Source of the DNA: Epiperipatus broadwayi
Taxonomy: Eukaryota; Onychophora; Udeonychophora; Euonychophora; Peripatidae
Assembly (NCBI GenBank): GCA_028023455.1
Contig: JAQFVV010006471.1
Coordinates: 310,001-374,000, forward strand
DNA length: 64,000 nt
Direction of reading: 5' to 3'
A program made the translations under genes and the position numbers. The notes beneath the pieces are model-generated. The model was given only the letters and a program-made list of their open reading frames with translations, made no database searches and was not told where the DNA came from. Positions 52,061-62,825 of this stretch are shown here, piece by piece. How positions within the stretch are numbered: position 1 is the first letter of the stretch; each line of letters opens with the position of its first letter.

Positions 52061-52199
52061 CCTGTAATATTTCTCACATATTTACTTATTTATTGACACT
52101 AATCTCTCAATCTGAAGTACATTCAATCCCAATATCCATCAATCTTATATTTACTTTTTTTCTTTTTTTATAATCTAAAGTCTGGGGCATATCATCTCA

Positions 52200-53480
52200 C
52201 TGAATTCAGTAGAAACTGCTTCATTTTCCTATTTTATTTTCTCTGTATTCTGCCTGTTTTTCACTTAGCAGTGACATTTATTTTTGAATCTGTAAGAAGC
52301 AGGCAAGGCATGGTAGTCTATAATATCCTGCAAAGTTTTATTAAGAGTGTTGTGATGGGTTGTTTATGAATCTGGAAATCACTTTTTAATATTTCTTGCT
52401 GAGGTGAGTTATATTCTTGTAATGATGATTTATCCTCATTATTTATTGATTGATTTTTTTGAAAAGCTGACTCACTTTCATCATTAATTGATTTCACTCT
52501 GGAGATGTTTTGATCTTCTGTTATGTAGTCATTAATTAGATTATTTTGATAATTACATATTGTAGTTGATTTACTTATCAGTTGAGGAGTGAGTTTTTAT
52601 TAATCACTGACATTTTTCCACATTGATGACTTTAGGTTGCTCTCATATCACAATGTTTACATTTAAGTTTTGGACATGCATTTATAATAAGCTATCATTG
52701 TTTTCAATGAAAGTCCATCAATTATTAAAAGCAGCATTGTTTTATGATTGGTTATAAGAGTGGGAATATCATTTGGGTTTATGTTTTGATTTGTCTAACT
52801 TTAAATTGATAACTGTTTCTATAAATGTAAATAGAAGTTCCTTTTAAATATATAAGTTTAAAGACAACAACAACTCCAAATGGTTGCATTAATTTATTGA
52901 AGTCATTGATTGTGTAATTTAGATATGTATTTTTAATTATGCTGGTAATAAAGTTTCTCTATATTGGTTAACTTTAACTAAATCATATCTTTCAAGTGTT
53001 TTAAATGTTTTATCAAATTGAACTTTGTGTTCTTCACTATAGAATTCAATAGTGATGTAGTGATGATTTGGATGATCCGCCATGTGCAATATAGCATCCC
53101 ATCAATTAATTGTACTTATTTCTTTGTATAGCAAATCTTTAGGAAACATATACAGCAAATAATTTAAATCTGTAATTGCAAGAATAACATACCAATCAAT
53201 AAAGAATCATTTAAAAGACATAAATAAATCCTATGGGATGGTTGTATTAATGGGTTCTGAGATTTTTGTTAGACTTTCATTTGTCCAGATCTCTTTTGTT
53301 GTGTTAACTAATAATGTATCTGATTCTGAAATCATAACTAGTTTTATGAGATCATTTATTGTGAGATGATGAAATCTTGAGACCAAAGTTTTCTTTTTTG
53401 TGCATTCTGATGAATATCTCCTTTTTTAATGGATGTTTTGATTGCATCAGTGCAAGTATTGTTTGCTATGTTCAAAAAGA
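52200..53480 (-). pseudogene. LINE ORF1 relic, second copy
   Basis: This resembles the ORF1 relic at 23640-26160. From 53300 downward: TNESLTKISEPINTTIP, WYVILAITDLNYLLYMFPKD (compare MIILAVTNN there), HYITIEFYSEEHKVQFDKTF and FKTLERYDLVKVNQYRETLL. A zinc-knuckle-like CPKLKCKHCDMRAT follows near 52660 and a hydrophilic tail (SRVKSINDESESAFQKNQS, near 52480). Several stops occur. With the endonuclease relic at 50960-51410 on the same strand and in ORF1-then-ORF2 order, this is likely one LINE copy interrupted later by the palindromic MITE. Confidence 0.5.
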
Positions 53481-53702
53481 TTATCATATTTGGAGTTAAA
53501 AAAGTAAACACGTTTGTACACAAATCTCTCATCAGAGAAGTTTTCTTATGTTTAGGAAGCTATGTTTCCTGAATATTGGATAAATTCAATGCAGTTTATT
53601 TTAAATAAGAAAAATTTAAGTTCAATTATTACTAAAAATTGATAATATATCCTACTCATTTCTATGATTACCAAACCAGCTCGTGCATGCACACTGTCTC
53701 TC

Positions 53703-53896
<194 letters not shown>

Positions 53897-53897
<1 letters not shown>

Positions 53898-55109
53898 ACA
53901 GATTTTTTTCACATTAACATTTTAAAATTGATAAAATACATTGTGAATATATCAATACTTGATAAAACAATCTATGTATAATACTTTATATTTGTTATTT
54001 TTATTCTTTTTGATCGTCATCTTTCATGTTTATATTTTTATACAGTTATTTGTATAAATGTGTGTGTTTGCATTTGTCTAATACATTTAACTGTTCTATA
54101 TTTCAAAAGGCAATGTGATCTCATAAAAATATATACTCGAATGAATGTTAATTACTGTGTAATATAAAGGTGAATGTATAATGGCTGGCAATGTTTTAAA
54201 TAATTAAAATCTCTAAGTATATAATTATGTTATTAAAGACATGAATTGGAATTATGGATACATAATTATCTGGGGAACATTAATCTTAATTACAATACTT
54301 CCTCAAGAGTGATCTTCTTCAGATAATTATATACCTGTGATTCCAACCACTGTCATTATTAAATAATTAAATTATTAAAAATTTTATTTATTTAAAACAT
54401 TTTCATGTCATTATTCGTTTTTCTTCACAGACAATTCGGAATTTACAATTAATCAAAATGTTGAGTTTATGACTCTGAGAAAAAAAAATTTTTTTTTTCA
54501 AAACAATTAACAAAGTAATTTATTTTATTGCTTATTATAATTTTATTTTGTTTTTGTTTACTATTATTATTATTTTGATTTTATTACATTGTTTTTACTT
54601 TCAAATAATTTAAATTGTCATTTTAAGATTATTATAACAAACCTTAAGAACGATAATCCACTTAATGTTTCATTTAAAACCATATGCTATATGCATAAAT
54701 GATCAATGAATCAATGCCAAATGGTAGTTCCAGTTAGTTTTATTATTTACATTTATCAGTAAACAGTACTGAACAATTAGGAGCATGTTTATCTCTTTTA
54801 TACTATCTAAACAAATGAATGTACGTGTAAATACCATAAACAAATTAGCTTGAATTTAAATCTTAAAGTTTTTTTAATAAAATTATTATTAACTAGTTAG
54901 TATACAACAGCAAGAGTAACTCCAGATTGTATATACAGTTCACTGCTTTTTCTATTGAAAAACAATGGATATAAATTATTTTAGAGATGTGATTGGCATT
55001 TTCATCGAGTATGCATTGGTTACTTATTCCTACAGTAAATGACTTTAGAATAGAGAAATAGAATAAGTTATTGTTAAAATAAAGGCATTACATATGTGAG
55101 AATTAAAAC
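53897..55109. other. AT-rich region, no gene; one small hairpin
   Basis: Besides the hairpin at 54248-54344 nothing is recognisable. Confidence 0.5.
54248..54344. repeat. Small inverted repeat, 25-bp arms
   Basis: GGAATTATGGATACATAATT (54248 onward, arm to 54272) is inverted at 54320-54344 with four mismatches, around a 47-base loop containing TCAAGAGTGATCTTCTTC. Possibly a remnant of a MITE. Confidence 0.6.
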
Positions 55110-55110
55110 A

Positions 55111-55796
55111 GTAGCAAACCCTCCATACACTTATACCACCCAATGCAACTCTTAGTAATCAATGGGTACAAGACGGTTTGTGCATAAAATTTCTATCTAT
55201 TGTTTACTCACCCAATATTACCAGACTAGTTTCTAGCTTGTGGCTTTTATCAGTGAAGAGCCTTGAATCTGAGGTCACCAAATGTAAACTTTAGCATTAA
55301 TGCAATTCTTTATCAGCTATCTTTTACCTATTTAGTTATCTATAAACCTATGAGCTGATGATAAAAACACAGTAATGTTGTCAATTTAAGGTCTTTTGCT
55401 TGTATAGTCATAAAGATATGTTATATAAAATGTGAACCCAATTAAGTATGTATACATTTTGGTGTCATTGTTTTTTTCAAAAACCAGAGTTGCCATTATC
55501 CTATGGGAAAGATTGCCATAAAACCACAAAATATTACATGGCTACCATTTACTATGGTTACACAAGCTATACAACAATAGTAAACTCTCTATATACTAGT
55601 ACTAGCTAGTGCAAGCCAAGGCTTCTCATTGATAAAAGCCACAACTTAGAAATTATTTTAAGAATATTATGTGAGTAAGAACTAACTAGAGATTTTATGC
55701 ACAAACCTTCTTGCATCAATTGATTACTAAAGCTTGCACAGTTGCACTAGTGTATAGAAGATTGGCTACTATTTTAACAGCATGTGTAACCATAGC
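55111..55796. mobile_element. Inverted pair of fold-back repeats
   Basis: A repeat at 55111-55265 (…TTTGTGCATAAAATTTCTA…TTGTGGCTTTTATCAGTGAA) is inverted at 55621-55775 with moderate divergence. The right copy is itself within a smaller hairpin with arms 55553-55615 and 55728-55796 (outer end GGTTACACAAGCT / AGCATGTGTAACC). The 240-bp right unit therefore looks like a complete MITE-like element, and the left one a partial copy in opposite orientation. No open frame. Confidence 0.8.
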
Positions 55797-56246
55797 AAAT
55801 ATTGATCATATGGAGTTTAAAATCAAAATACACTTAGTATAGTTGATTAGTATGTATGTATGTATATATATATGATTTTCACAAGCTATATATATATATA
55901 AATATATGCATATGTTATATATATATATATATATATATATAACATATGCATATTCATGTATATGTAATTTATAGTAGAAACATACTGACATTACAATCAT
56001 TTTATAATACTCATTATCTAGTAGATGGTCAATGTGATTCATCTGAAACATTAGTATATTAGTTCTCAAATATTGGCAAAATTGCATCATACCTAAAAAG
56101 ATATTGGGGAGGTGGGGTTAGCTTTTTTATTTAATATTCTCTCTGAACTGATAAATCCAAAAACTATAACTATAAATAATAGATCAATAATAACAAATCC
56201 CTCATTTCTGGCTTGCTAAACTTATAAAAGATAAAAATCATCCACG
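55797..56246. other. AT-rich DNA with TA/TATG repeats
   Basis: No gene. It contains short TATG and (TA)n runs (55855-55945), including a palindromic ATATGCATATG segment. Confidence 0.6.
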
Positions 56247-57550
56247 TGAAGACTTGAAACTTACCCGTAAGTTAATGGCCATAATTTCTATCTAGATTAA
56301 AGATTTGCAAACTAAATTTTTAATAACAAATTGTTACTGTTGACAAAGAGAAGACATTAATTACCTATGACTTCAAAGTGTCATATTTGAATTCCAATGA
56401 TTAAAATAATTATCTGAGTATGTGTGTTTTTTTTCCAATATTATAATTTTATTACTATAGGTGTTTAAATGTTTCATGTGTTGTAATAAATGTTTACTAC
56501 TAATATAAAAAAAAAATTTCATTGTACATGCTTATTTTTTTAGTAAGTTATATTGTTAATTTTGAGTGTTAGATTTTTATTGTTTAGTTTTAGAGTAGTA
56601 TATATGTTGTGTTTGGTTACGCTTGTAGGTTCATTTCCAAATCAACAGATACAAAAAGAATAACTATTTAGCAATTAATATGTATAATTTATTAGTCCAA
56701 AAAATATACACACGTTAGTTAAACAAATGAATAAATATAGTTGATACACTTGAATGCTGAGATAGTCGAGTGGAGTATGGAACTCACTTCCAGCTAATGA
56801 TTAGCCTGCTTTGTGAGTTCTGGTAAGACTCTTCCAGCAATGTAGTTAGCTTGCCTTGAGTTGGCTTTAATTTGGATGTAGCAGTTTCCAGTCCATAGTT
56901 GGACTTGACTCACTGCATGAACATCATGATAATGTATAGAGAAATACCTTTGCTGATGGCAGAGGGTTTAATGGAGAGCATGCTCTCTCATTCAGGTTAA
57001 AAAGTAATTTCTCTCTGCCTTGTCTCCAAAAGGCTGAATATTTAAAAGCAGATCCTCTACCTTACTGAAAACATGCAGATTTGGTGCATGAACCCCAGGG
57101 AAAGGATTTAATCCAATTGGATAGCAACTGGGTGCTAGCGAATCAGGTAAGGAATCTGGAAATAGTCCATGTCTGAAAACAGAGTCAGATATAACAGTAT
57201 AAATTACTCTGCCAATATTCTTATTTTTTTAATTAAGTCCTAGAGGAATATTTTTTTTTAAAATAACCAAGTTATGGGAAAGCAAAAACCCAATCTTTAA
57301 AATTCCTACTTTATAAGTTACGATATACTTGATGCAGCATCAGTAAGTCTAATGACTTCGGCATCCTTTTTGTAAATTAAAAAGTGATTCTACCAACAAT
57401 TGAAATCGTAATAATTTTTAATCGAGCTAATCAGAAAATATAGCTATGTTTTATAGAAATATGAGTGAACAATTTTTGTCCTTCATAGCTTGACTAACTC
57501 ACACACCCTAATGTGTAATTGAAAGCCTATCAAAACATGGAAATGTTACA
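56247..57550 (+). repeat. 5' LTR with nested insertion
   Basis: Outer parts 56247-56604 and 57197-57550 align with the 3' LTR; the intervening 592 bp do not occur there. The end is set at GTTACA, where similarity to the 3' LTR stops. Confidence 0.85.
56605..57196. mobile_element. Probable solo LTR nested in the 5' LTR (592 bp)
   Basis: The segment present only in the 5' LTR begins TGTTGTGTTTGG and ends GATATAACA, i.e. TG...CA with short inverted ends TGTTRT. GTATA occurs beside both ends (56598-56602, followed by two extra bases, and 57197-57201), as a 5-bp target duplication would. It has higher G+C than its host and no open frame. A solo LTR of a different family fits best. Confidence 0.65.
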
Positions 57551-57563
57551 ATAGCACCCAATG

Positions 57564-57579
57564 TGGTGCTCGATACAAC
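57564..57579 (+). promoter_or_regulatory. Candidate primer binding site
   Basis: TGGTGCTCGATACAAC lies 13 bases after the inferred 5' LTR end. The TGG start and location suit a PBS; the gap is larger than usual, so the LTR end may be a few bases off. Confidence 0.45.
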
Positions 57580-58019
57580 AACCACAACCTGAGATACATA
57601 ATAATGGTATATAAAAAAACATTACAATAATAGCATAAAATGGAATTTAATGTCCATAGCTGGAAAATAAATACAACAATAATTATTGCACAAGATTCAA
57701 AAGTTTTACAAAAGCAAAATCTTTTTCTCTTTGTAAGAGTAGAGTGAGGGTGTAAAATTTTAAAAAAGATGCTATATTAAAATAAAATAATAGTGCATAA
57801 ATTAGATAATAAGAAAAGATATAAACCAAAGCTGATCAAAATCTAATAATGAAGGTAAAGACAGATATGAACAAAGTATTATAAGGTGACAAAAGAGAGG
57901 GTATGTGTAGACAAATAAATTTATTAGCAAAGCAAAATAAGGTATAAAATTTATATTGTAACAGTTAATGAAGTTTAGAGTTTATTTTGTTATAACAAAA
58001 ATTAGTCAAATGGCCATAT

Positions 58020-58300
58020 ATGAAACTGAGAAGTGGTAAAGATATGCAAAATATGGCTGTAGGTGAAAAAGAATTAAAAGAGGGCATGGAATCCTTAGTA
58101 AAAAAAACTGTTATATGAATTAACTGAATTCAAATAGGATATAAAGAAATAAAAGAACAAGTAAAAAGAGGAAAAATAAACAGAGTATAAAGATCAGTAG
58201 AACAATAGATAAAAAGGGTAGATAATTTTATTTGTGATTGGGATGGTGAACCAATTAATTACACATTTCTCAAAAAGGCCCAAAAGTTGTTTTGTGAATA
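58020..58300 (+). pseudogene. Gag N-terminal remnant
   Basis: The frame opens with MKLRSGKDMQNMAVGEKELK, a basic start followed by a Lys/Glu-rich coiled-coil-like stretch (ELKEGMESLVKK, then after stops YKEIKEQVKRG and IKRVDNFICDWDGEP). This resembles the N-terminus of some gypsy Gags ('K-RSG' start plus helical region). The capsid core that should follow is absent; the protease begins within ~10 bases. An internal deletion of gag is the likely explanation. Confidence 0.5.
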
Positions 58301-58306
58301 AACAAT

Positions 58307-58650
58307 GTCAATGTAGAGATATTGTGGGACTCTGGCAGCCAGATATTGGAAATGTCAGAAACAATGTATGAACATATGTTGAGGCAACCTATAGAGATAC
58401 CAACTCTATTGGTGAGAAGCATGCAAATAACATTGGCAAATAACAAAAAGGGACAATTGTGCTCAAAAAAAGTTTGGGTGCAAATTAAAATAGAGGATTA
58501 AATTACACACCAAGCATTATTAATTCTAAAAGGTTTGGTGCATGAAGCCATATTGGGGTCTGACTTTATGCAAAACTGAATGTGTGATTAATTATAAAGA
58601 TGAAAATATTATTTGTGAAAGGGAAAAAGTGGAGTTTGGGTCACAGATGA
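58307..58650 (+). pseudogene. Aspartic protease of the plus-strand element
   Basis: NVNVEILWDSGSQILEMSE gives a retropepsin D-S-G active site, then LLVRSMQITLANNKKGQ. After a stop the second half reads ALLILKGLVHEAILGSDFMQ, the LGSDF block. The paralogous 12-kb element has LVDSGSQVS, RSIQLALANGGK and LVLGSDFLQQ at the same places, so the two proteases are clearly homologous. Stops and one frameshift inactivate it. Confidence 0.88.
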
Positions 58651-58699
58651 GAATGAATCAGCAAAATGTATGTAATATGGAGCTTGATATGGAAAGGGG

Positions 58700-59653
58700 C
58701 CATAAAAGAAGTTCTAATTGAACATAAATCAATTTTTTTTAGATAAACTTGGGATTTTTAAATGGTATGAGCACAAAATCAAGGTTGCTGACAGTATACC
58801 ATATCAGGTAAGATCATACCCAGTGCCACATCAATATAGAGCTGAGGTAAAGAGAGAATTAACTAAAATGGAGGAGTGGGATACTATCACTAAGAGTTCA
58901 TTATCATATAATAACCCATTAGTGGTTGTAAAAAAAGATGGAGCCATAAGTCTGTGTTTGGATGTCAAGCAATTGAACAAGATCACATGACCTGAACAAA
59001 ATGTTCCACCTCCAATTAATGAGTTGGTAAATAAACTCCATGGGAAAAATATTTTACACATTGGATATGACTGCCAGCTATTGGAAGATCAAGTTAGACT
59101 CTGCTGATGGGACATACACTGCATTTCAATATCATACCAATTTAACAGAATGCCTTTTGGTCTAAAAAATAGTGGAGCAGGCCTGGTAAAATGTCTTGAC
59201 TGGGTGCTGTTCTCTGAGATAAAACAATTTAATCACTATTTACATGGACAATGTGATTATTGTGTCTAGTAACCCTCAGGAACACTTACAACACCACAAG
59301 ATGTTTTTACAAGAGTGAAAAATAAAGTATCTGCATTAACCAACAAAAAAGCTGTTTAGCAGCAGAAAAAGTAAAATTTCTTAGGGCACTTGATTAATGT
59401 GAATGGAATCAGGCCTCATACTGACAAAATCCAGGCAATCATAGATTTCCCAGCCCCTCACACACCAAGACAAGTGAGATCATTTTTGGAATTGTGTAAC
59501 TTTTACAATAAATTTTACAAAAACTTTGCTTCTGACATGGAGTCTCTGCTGCAACTATTATGTAAGGAGGCATCATGGAAATGGATGGAAGAGCATAAAA
59601 CTAACTTCAGGTTTATTAAAGAAAAGTTCCTTAACCAAGTGATGTTGGTTTAA
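58700..59653 (+). pseudogene. Reverse transcriptase of the plus-strand element
   Basis: 58718-58990 is an open N-terminal RT piece: PYQVRSYPVPHQYRAEVKRE, LTKMEEWDTITKSS, SYNNPLVVVKKDG. After a stop at 58988 and frame changes come the FNRMPFGLKN block (near 59140) and LFTWTM-like sequence reading YMDNVIIVSSNPQEHLQHH (near 59240). The last is the catalytic YMDD box, with the second Asp replaced by Asn. The thumb/connection lies at 59390-59653 (VNGIRPHTDKIQAIIDFPAP, RSFLELCNFYNKFYKNF). It would be inactive even without the frameshifts. Confidence 0.9.
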
Positions 59654-60220
59654 TGTGACCTAAGGAAACTATTTATTGTCCAGCCAGATAGTAGTGGGTA
59701 CAGGTTAGGTACAGGTCTTACTTATGAAAGCTTAGGAGGATGATACTCTGGATGTAATTTATTTTGTCAGTAGACCATTGAGAGGTGCAGAGCTTAATTA
59801 CTGTGGCTGTGGTTCAGGCATTCCAAAAGTTCCAACAATTCTTGATAGAATCAGGAGCAATCTTTAAAATGGAGAATAAGAACCTGGAATTCCTAAACTA
59901 CACTCATTTAACAAATAGTAGGCTACTCTGGTGAAGCTTTTTCTCCATGAGTTCAATTATTCCATCTAGTATTCTAAAGTCACAAAAAATGTGGTGCCAG
60001 TATTCTAAAGGCACCAAAAATGTGGTGGCTGCAATTGGAAGATATATGTTTGGATAATATAGAATTAAAGGAGGATGCTGTAGTTGAAGAGAGATTGAGA
60101 AGTCCCACCTACAAAAAAATTATTGACCAACTAGATTCCAAAAATGAAATAGGAGAAATGTTGGAAATTAACACCAGAAATAGATACTTACTGAAAAAAT
60201 GTCCTCTAGTACATCACTGA
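59654..60220 (+). pseudogene. RNase H remnant and linker to integrase
   Basis: RNase H is badly eroded: LFIVQPDSSGYRLGTGL (first catalytic Asp region) is followed by a shift into VIYFVSRPLRGAEL-like sequence, and the middle of the domain appears deleted. NLEFLNYTHLTNS marks its C-terminal part. The open frame 60020-60220 (LEDICLDNIELKED, SPTYKKIIDQLDSKNE) corresponds to the linker before integrase; compare AQYKKIINIITSKMA in the 12-kb element. Confidence 0.7.
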
Positions 60221-60224
60221 CCTA

Positions 60225-61020
60225 CAAAGGGGTCAGTGGAAGATGATTTTAATAGAGAGGTTACAAGAATGACTTATTATGTACACCCACTATTTGTATA
60301 GACATTATGGAGTTAATAAAGTGGAAGGCTTATTGGGGACATGGTTCCACTGGCTGAATATGAGAGCACAGGTTGTCAGCATAGTAAGTGCATGTGAAAC
60401 CTGATAGAAGACAAAACCCACAAATAAGTCATATCAGGGCCCACTGAGTGCTATCATTCCTAACAAACCAAAATGACCTGATAGCTATTGATTTTTATGG
60501 GTTGTTACAAGCTTTTAAAAAATAAAATATTTTTTTCAAAGTGGGTTTCAGCATATCCAGTGTTTCATGAAAATACTAGGAAAGCCATATGGGCCCTTAA
60601 GATACAATAGTTTGAGAAATTATGTAGACCTAAATCTATTTTGTCAGACCACAGTACACCTTTCACATCATACAAATGGCAAAAGTAGATAGAAAGTATG
60701 AACTAAAACATGTATTGTCATCCATATGAAATCCACAGTCCAAATCATGCAAGCAAATGAAGAGAGAGTTGGGATGCCTCCTTAGGGTATATACTGCTTA
60801 CAACCATAGAGGATGGCTTAAACAGCTTTCTCATGTATTAAATTTTATAAATTTGACTCGTAATGAATCCACAGGGTTTTCAACTATAAGATTTCAATTT
60901 GGAGAAGCAATAACTCAATTATATAAATTCACATTACCCATTATCTCAGAAAATATTGATAAAAGAAGAGATCAAGAACAGGCAAGGGCAAAATTGGAAC
61001 ACATCACCAAGCTCTGAATA
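60225..61020 (+). pseudogene. Integrase of the plus-strand element
   Basis: The zinc domain is partly readable: RHYGVNKVEG, then SACET followed by TGA, where the second Cys of the Cys-x2-Cys pair has become a stop. The first catalytic Asp lies in NDLIAIDFYG (near 60475) and the second in ILSDHSTPFTSYKW (near 60640); the Glu region is around 60755-60770 (MKREL). The C-terminal part is open at 60757-61017, with HRGWLKQLSHVLNFIN, ESTGFSTIRFQFGEA and a KRRDQEQARAKLEHI helix. Several stops are present. Confidence 0.88.
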
Positions 61021-62107
61021 CTATGAAAAGAAGTCATGACTGACAATTTTAAAAAATGAAATATAATATGGGTGAAAGTGAACCCTGTCAGTCAAACGAG
61101 GAAACACATTTTTAAAAATTCCAAGCTTGTATTACCACATCATCTGAAAGGATAGACCAAATGCCTTCATTTTAGAAAATAGTGAAGGAGAAAGGAGTAC
61201 CTATAATGCTAGGTCCCTGAAGCCATATAAGACCAGGACATGGTATAGGAGATCTTTGTGAAGATTAATATATGGAGAATAAAATTAGTTCAAACCCTAT
61301 TTTATTCTCATCTCCTGGCCCCAGTAAATGGTAAAAATATATGTTTGGCATGGTGTAATATTTAAACATAAAAAAAAACTTCAAAGAGAGTAACATGCAA
61401 ACCATTTATATATGGTACAAATATATGTTTGGCATAGTGTAATATTTAAACATAAAAAAAAATTTCAAAGATTGTTTAAAAGATGATCTTTAATTTTGTT
61501 TGTAAGTAGTATAATTTTTTTTTTTAAAAAAAAAAACTTACCATGGAAGTTAATTTTTGTTTTTTTCTATTTATCTATATAATTTAATAAAAATAATGTT
61601 GATATTGGAAAGTGCATGCAGATTAATTAATTCAGATAGTGAAAACATATTCCACATGCAGATTACCATCAATGTTTTCAATGCTAATTAAAGATGGTGA
61701 AAACAATCCATAAAAAAAAAAAAAAACTTTTGTGGCTGAAAAAAAATAATGTGGAAGATTATAGAATAATAAAACAAAGGATAAAGAAAATATGCACAAG
61801 TCTTCTCAAAAATGAGCTGGACTATAAAAAGAGTGGACAAGTTGGAAAGGGCTTTTTTCCCCTGTGGGTTTTGGTCAAGTTCTCATGTGCAGCATTTTTT
61901 TTTAAATTAAGAATAAAATGTTGCCACTTAGATCTAAAATGGGCCTAATCCACATGTGCAAGTAGACTCAGAAAAAAGTCATCTAAACTTTTGTCTAACT
62001 TTGCCTCAATCAGGATCAGAGATATGGAAGAAATGAACCCATAAAAAACAGTACTGTTGATTATCCATTGAAAGAAATCAGACTATGAAGGAGATCAATT
62101 ACCCACA
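61021..62107 (+). other. 3' untranslated part of the plus-strand element
   Basis: The first ~240 bp may be the integrase tail. An 84-bp-period direct repeat (ATATATGTTTGGCATxGTGT with flanks) lies at 61328-61387 and 61412-61470. The open frame at 61694-61948 is Lys-rich low-complexity DNA with no motif. A purine-rich segment (GACTATGAAGGAGATC) lies near 62080, but the sequence touching the 3' LTR is not purine-rich. Confidence 0.6.
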
Positions 62108-62793
62108 TGAACACTTGAAACTTACTGGTAAGTTAATGGTCATAATTTCTATCTAGATAAAAGATTTGCAAACTGAATTTTTAATAATAAATTGTTACCG
62201 TGGGCAAAGAGAAGACATTAATTACCTATTACTTCCATGTGTAATATTTAAATTCCAATGGTTAAGATAATTATCTAAATGTGTGTTTCTTTCCAATATT
62301 ATAATTTTATTACTATAGAGTTTAAATGTTTAATGTATTGTAATAAATATTTACTACTAATATAAAAAAAAAAAAACTTTCATTGTACATGCCTAATTTT
62401 TTAGTTAGTTATGTTGTTAATTTTGAGTGTTGGATTTTTATTGTCTAGTTTTAGAGTAATGTATAAATTACCTTAACAATACTATTATTTTTTTAATTAA
62501 ATCCAAGAAGAATATTTTTTTCTTAAAATAACCAAATTATGGAAAAGCAAAAACCCGATCTTTAAAATTCTTACTTTATGAGTTATGAGATGCTTGATGC
62601 AGAATCAGTGAGTCTAACAACTTTGGTGCCCTTTTTTATAAACTAAAAACATTCTGCTAACAATTGAAATTGTAATGATTTTTAGATCAAGTTGATTAGG
62701 AAATATAACTATGTTTTTTTTAGAAATATAAGTGAAATATTTTTGTCCTTCGTAGCTTGATTAACTCACACACCAAAATGTAAAAACGTTACA
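62108..62793 (+). repeat. 3' LTR of the plus-strand element (686 bp)
   Basis: Aligns to the 5' LTR outside its nested insertion. It starts TGAACACTTGAAACTTAC and ends AACGTTACA. It lacks ~27 bases present near the 3' end of the 5' LTR. Confidence 0.85.
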
Positions 62794-62825
62794 ATATATT
62801 GCAAAAGAATTCACCCTGTAATATA

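Larger units (their letters stand above)
56247..62793 (+). mobile_element. 6.5-kb Ty3/gypsy LTR retrotransposon (plus strand)
   Basis: LTRs at 56247-57550 and 62108-62793 share start (TGAA(G/C)ACTTGAAACTTAC) and end (GTTACA). The left one is longer because another ~592-bp element sits in it. The interior carries, in order, a short gag remnant, protease, RT, RNase H trace and integrase, all broken. The capsid core of gag is missing. The protease and RT resemble those of the 12-kb minus-strand element, but the LTRs do not, so it is a related yet distinct family. No clear target-site duplication was found. Confidence 0.88.

Noticed and set aside
56757-56830. tRNA-like A box (TAGTCGAGTGG) inside the nested 592-bp segment
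   Set aside because: No acceptable B box follows (GAGTTCTGG only), so I do not call a SINE or tRNA.
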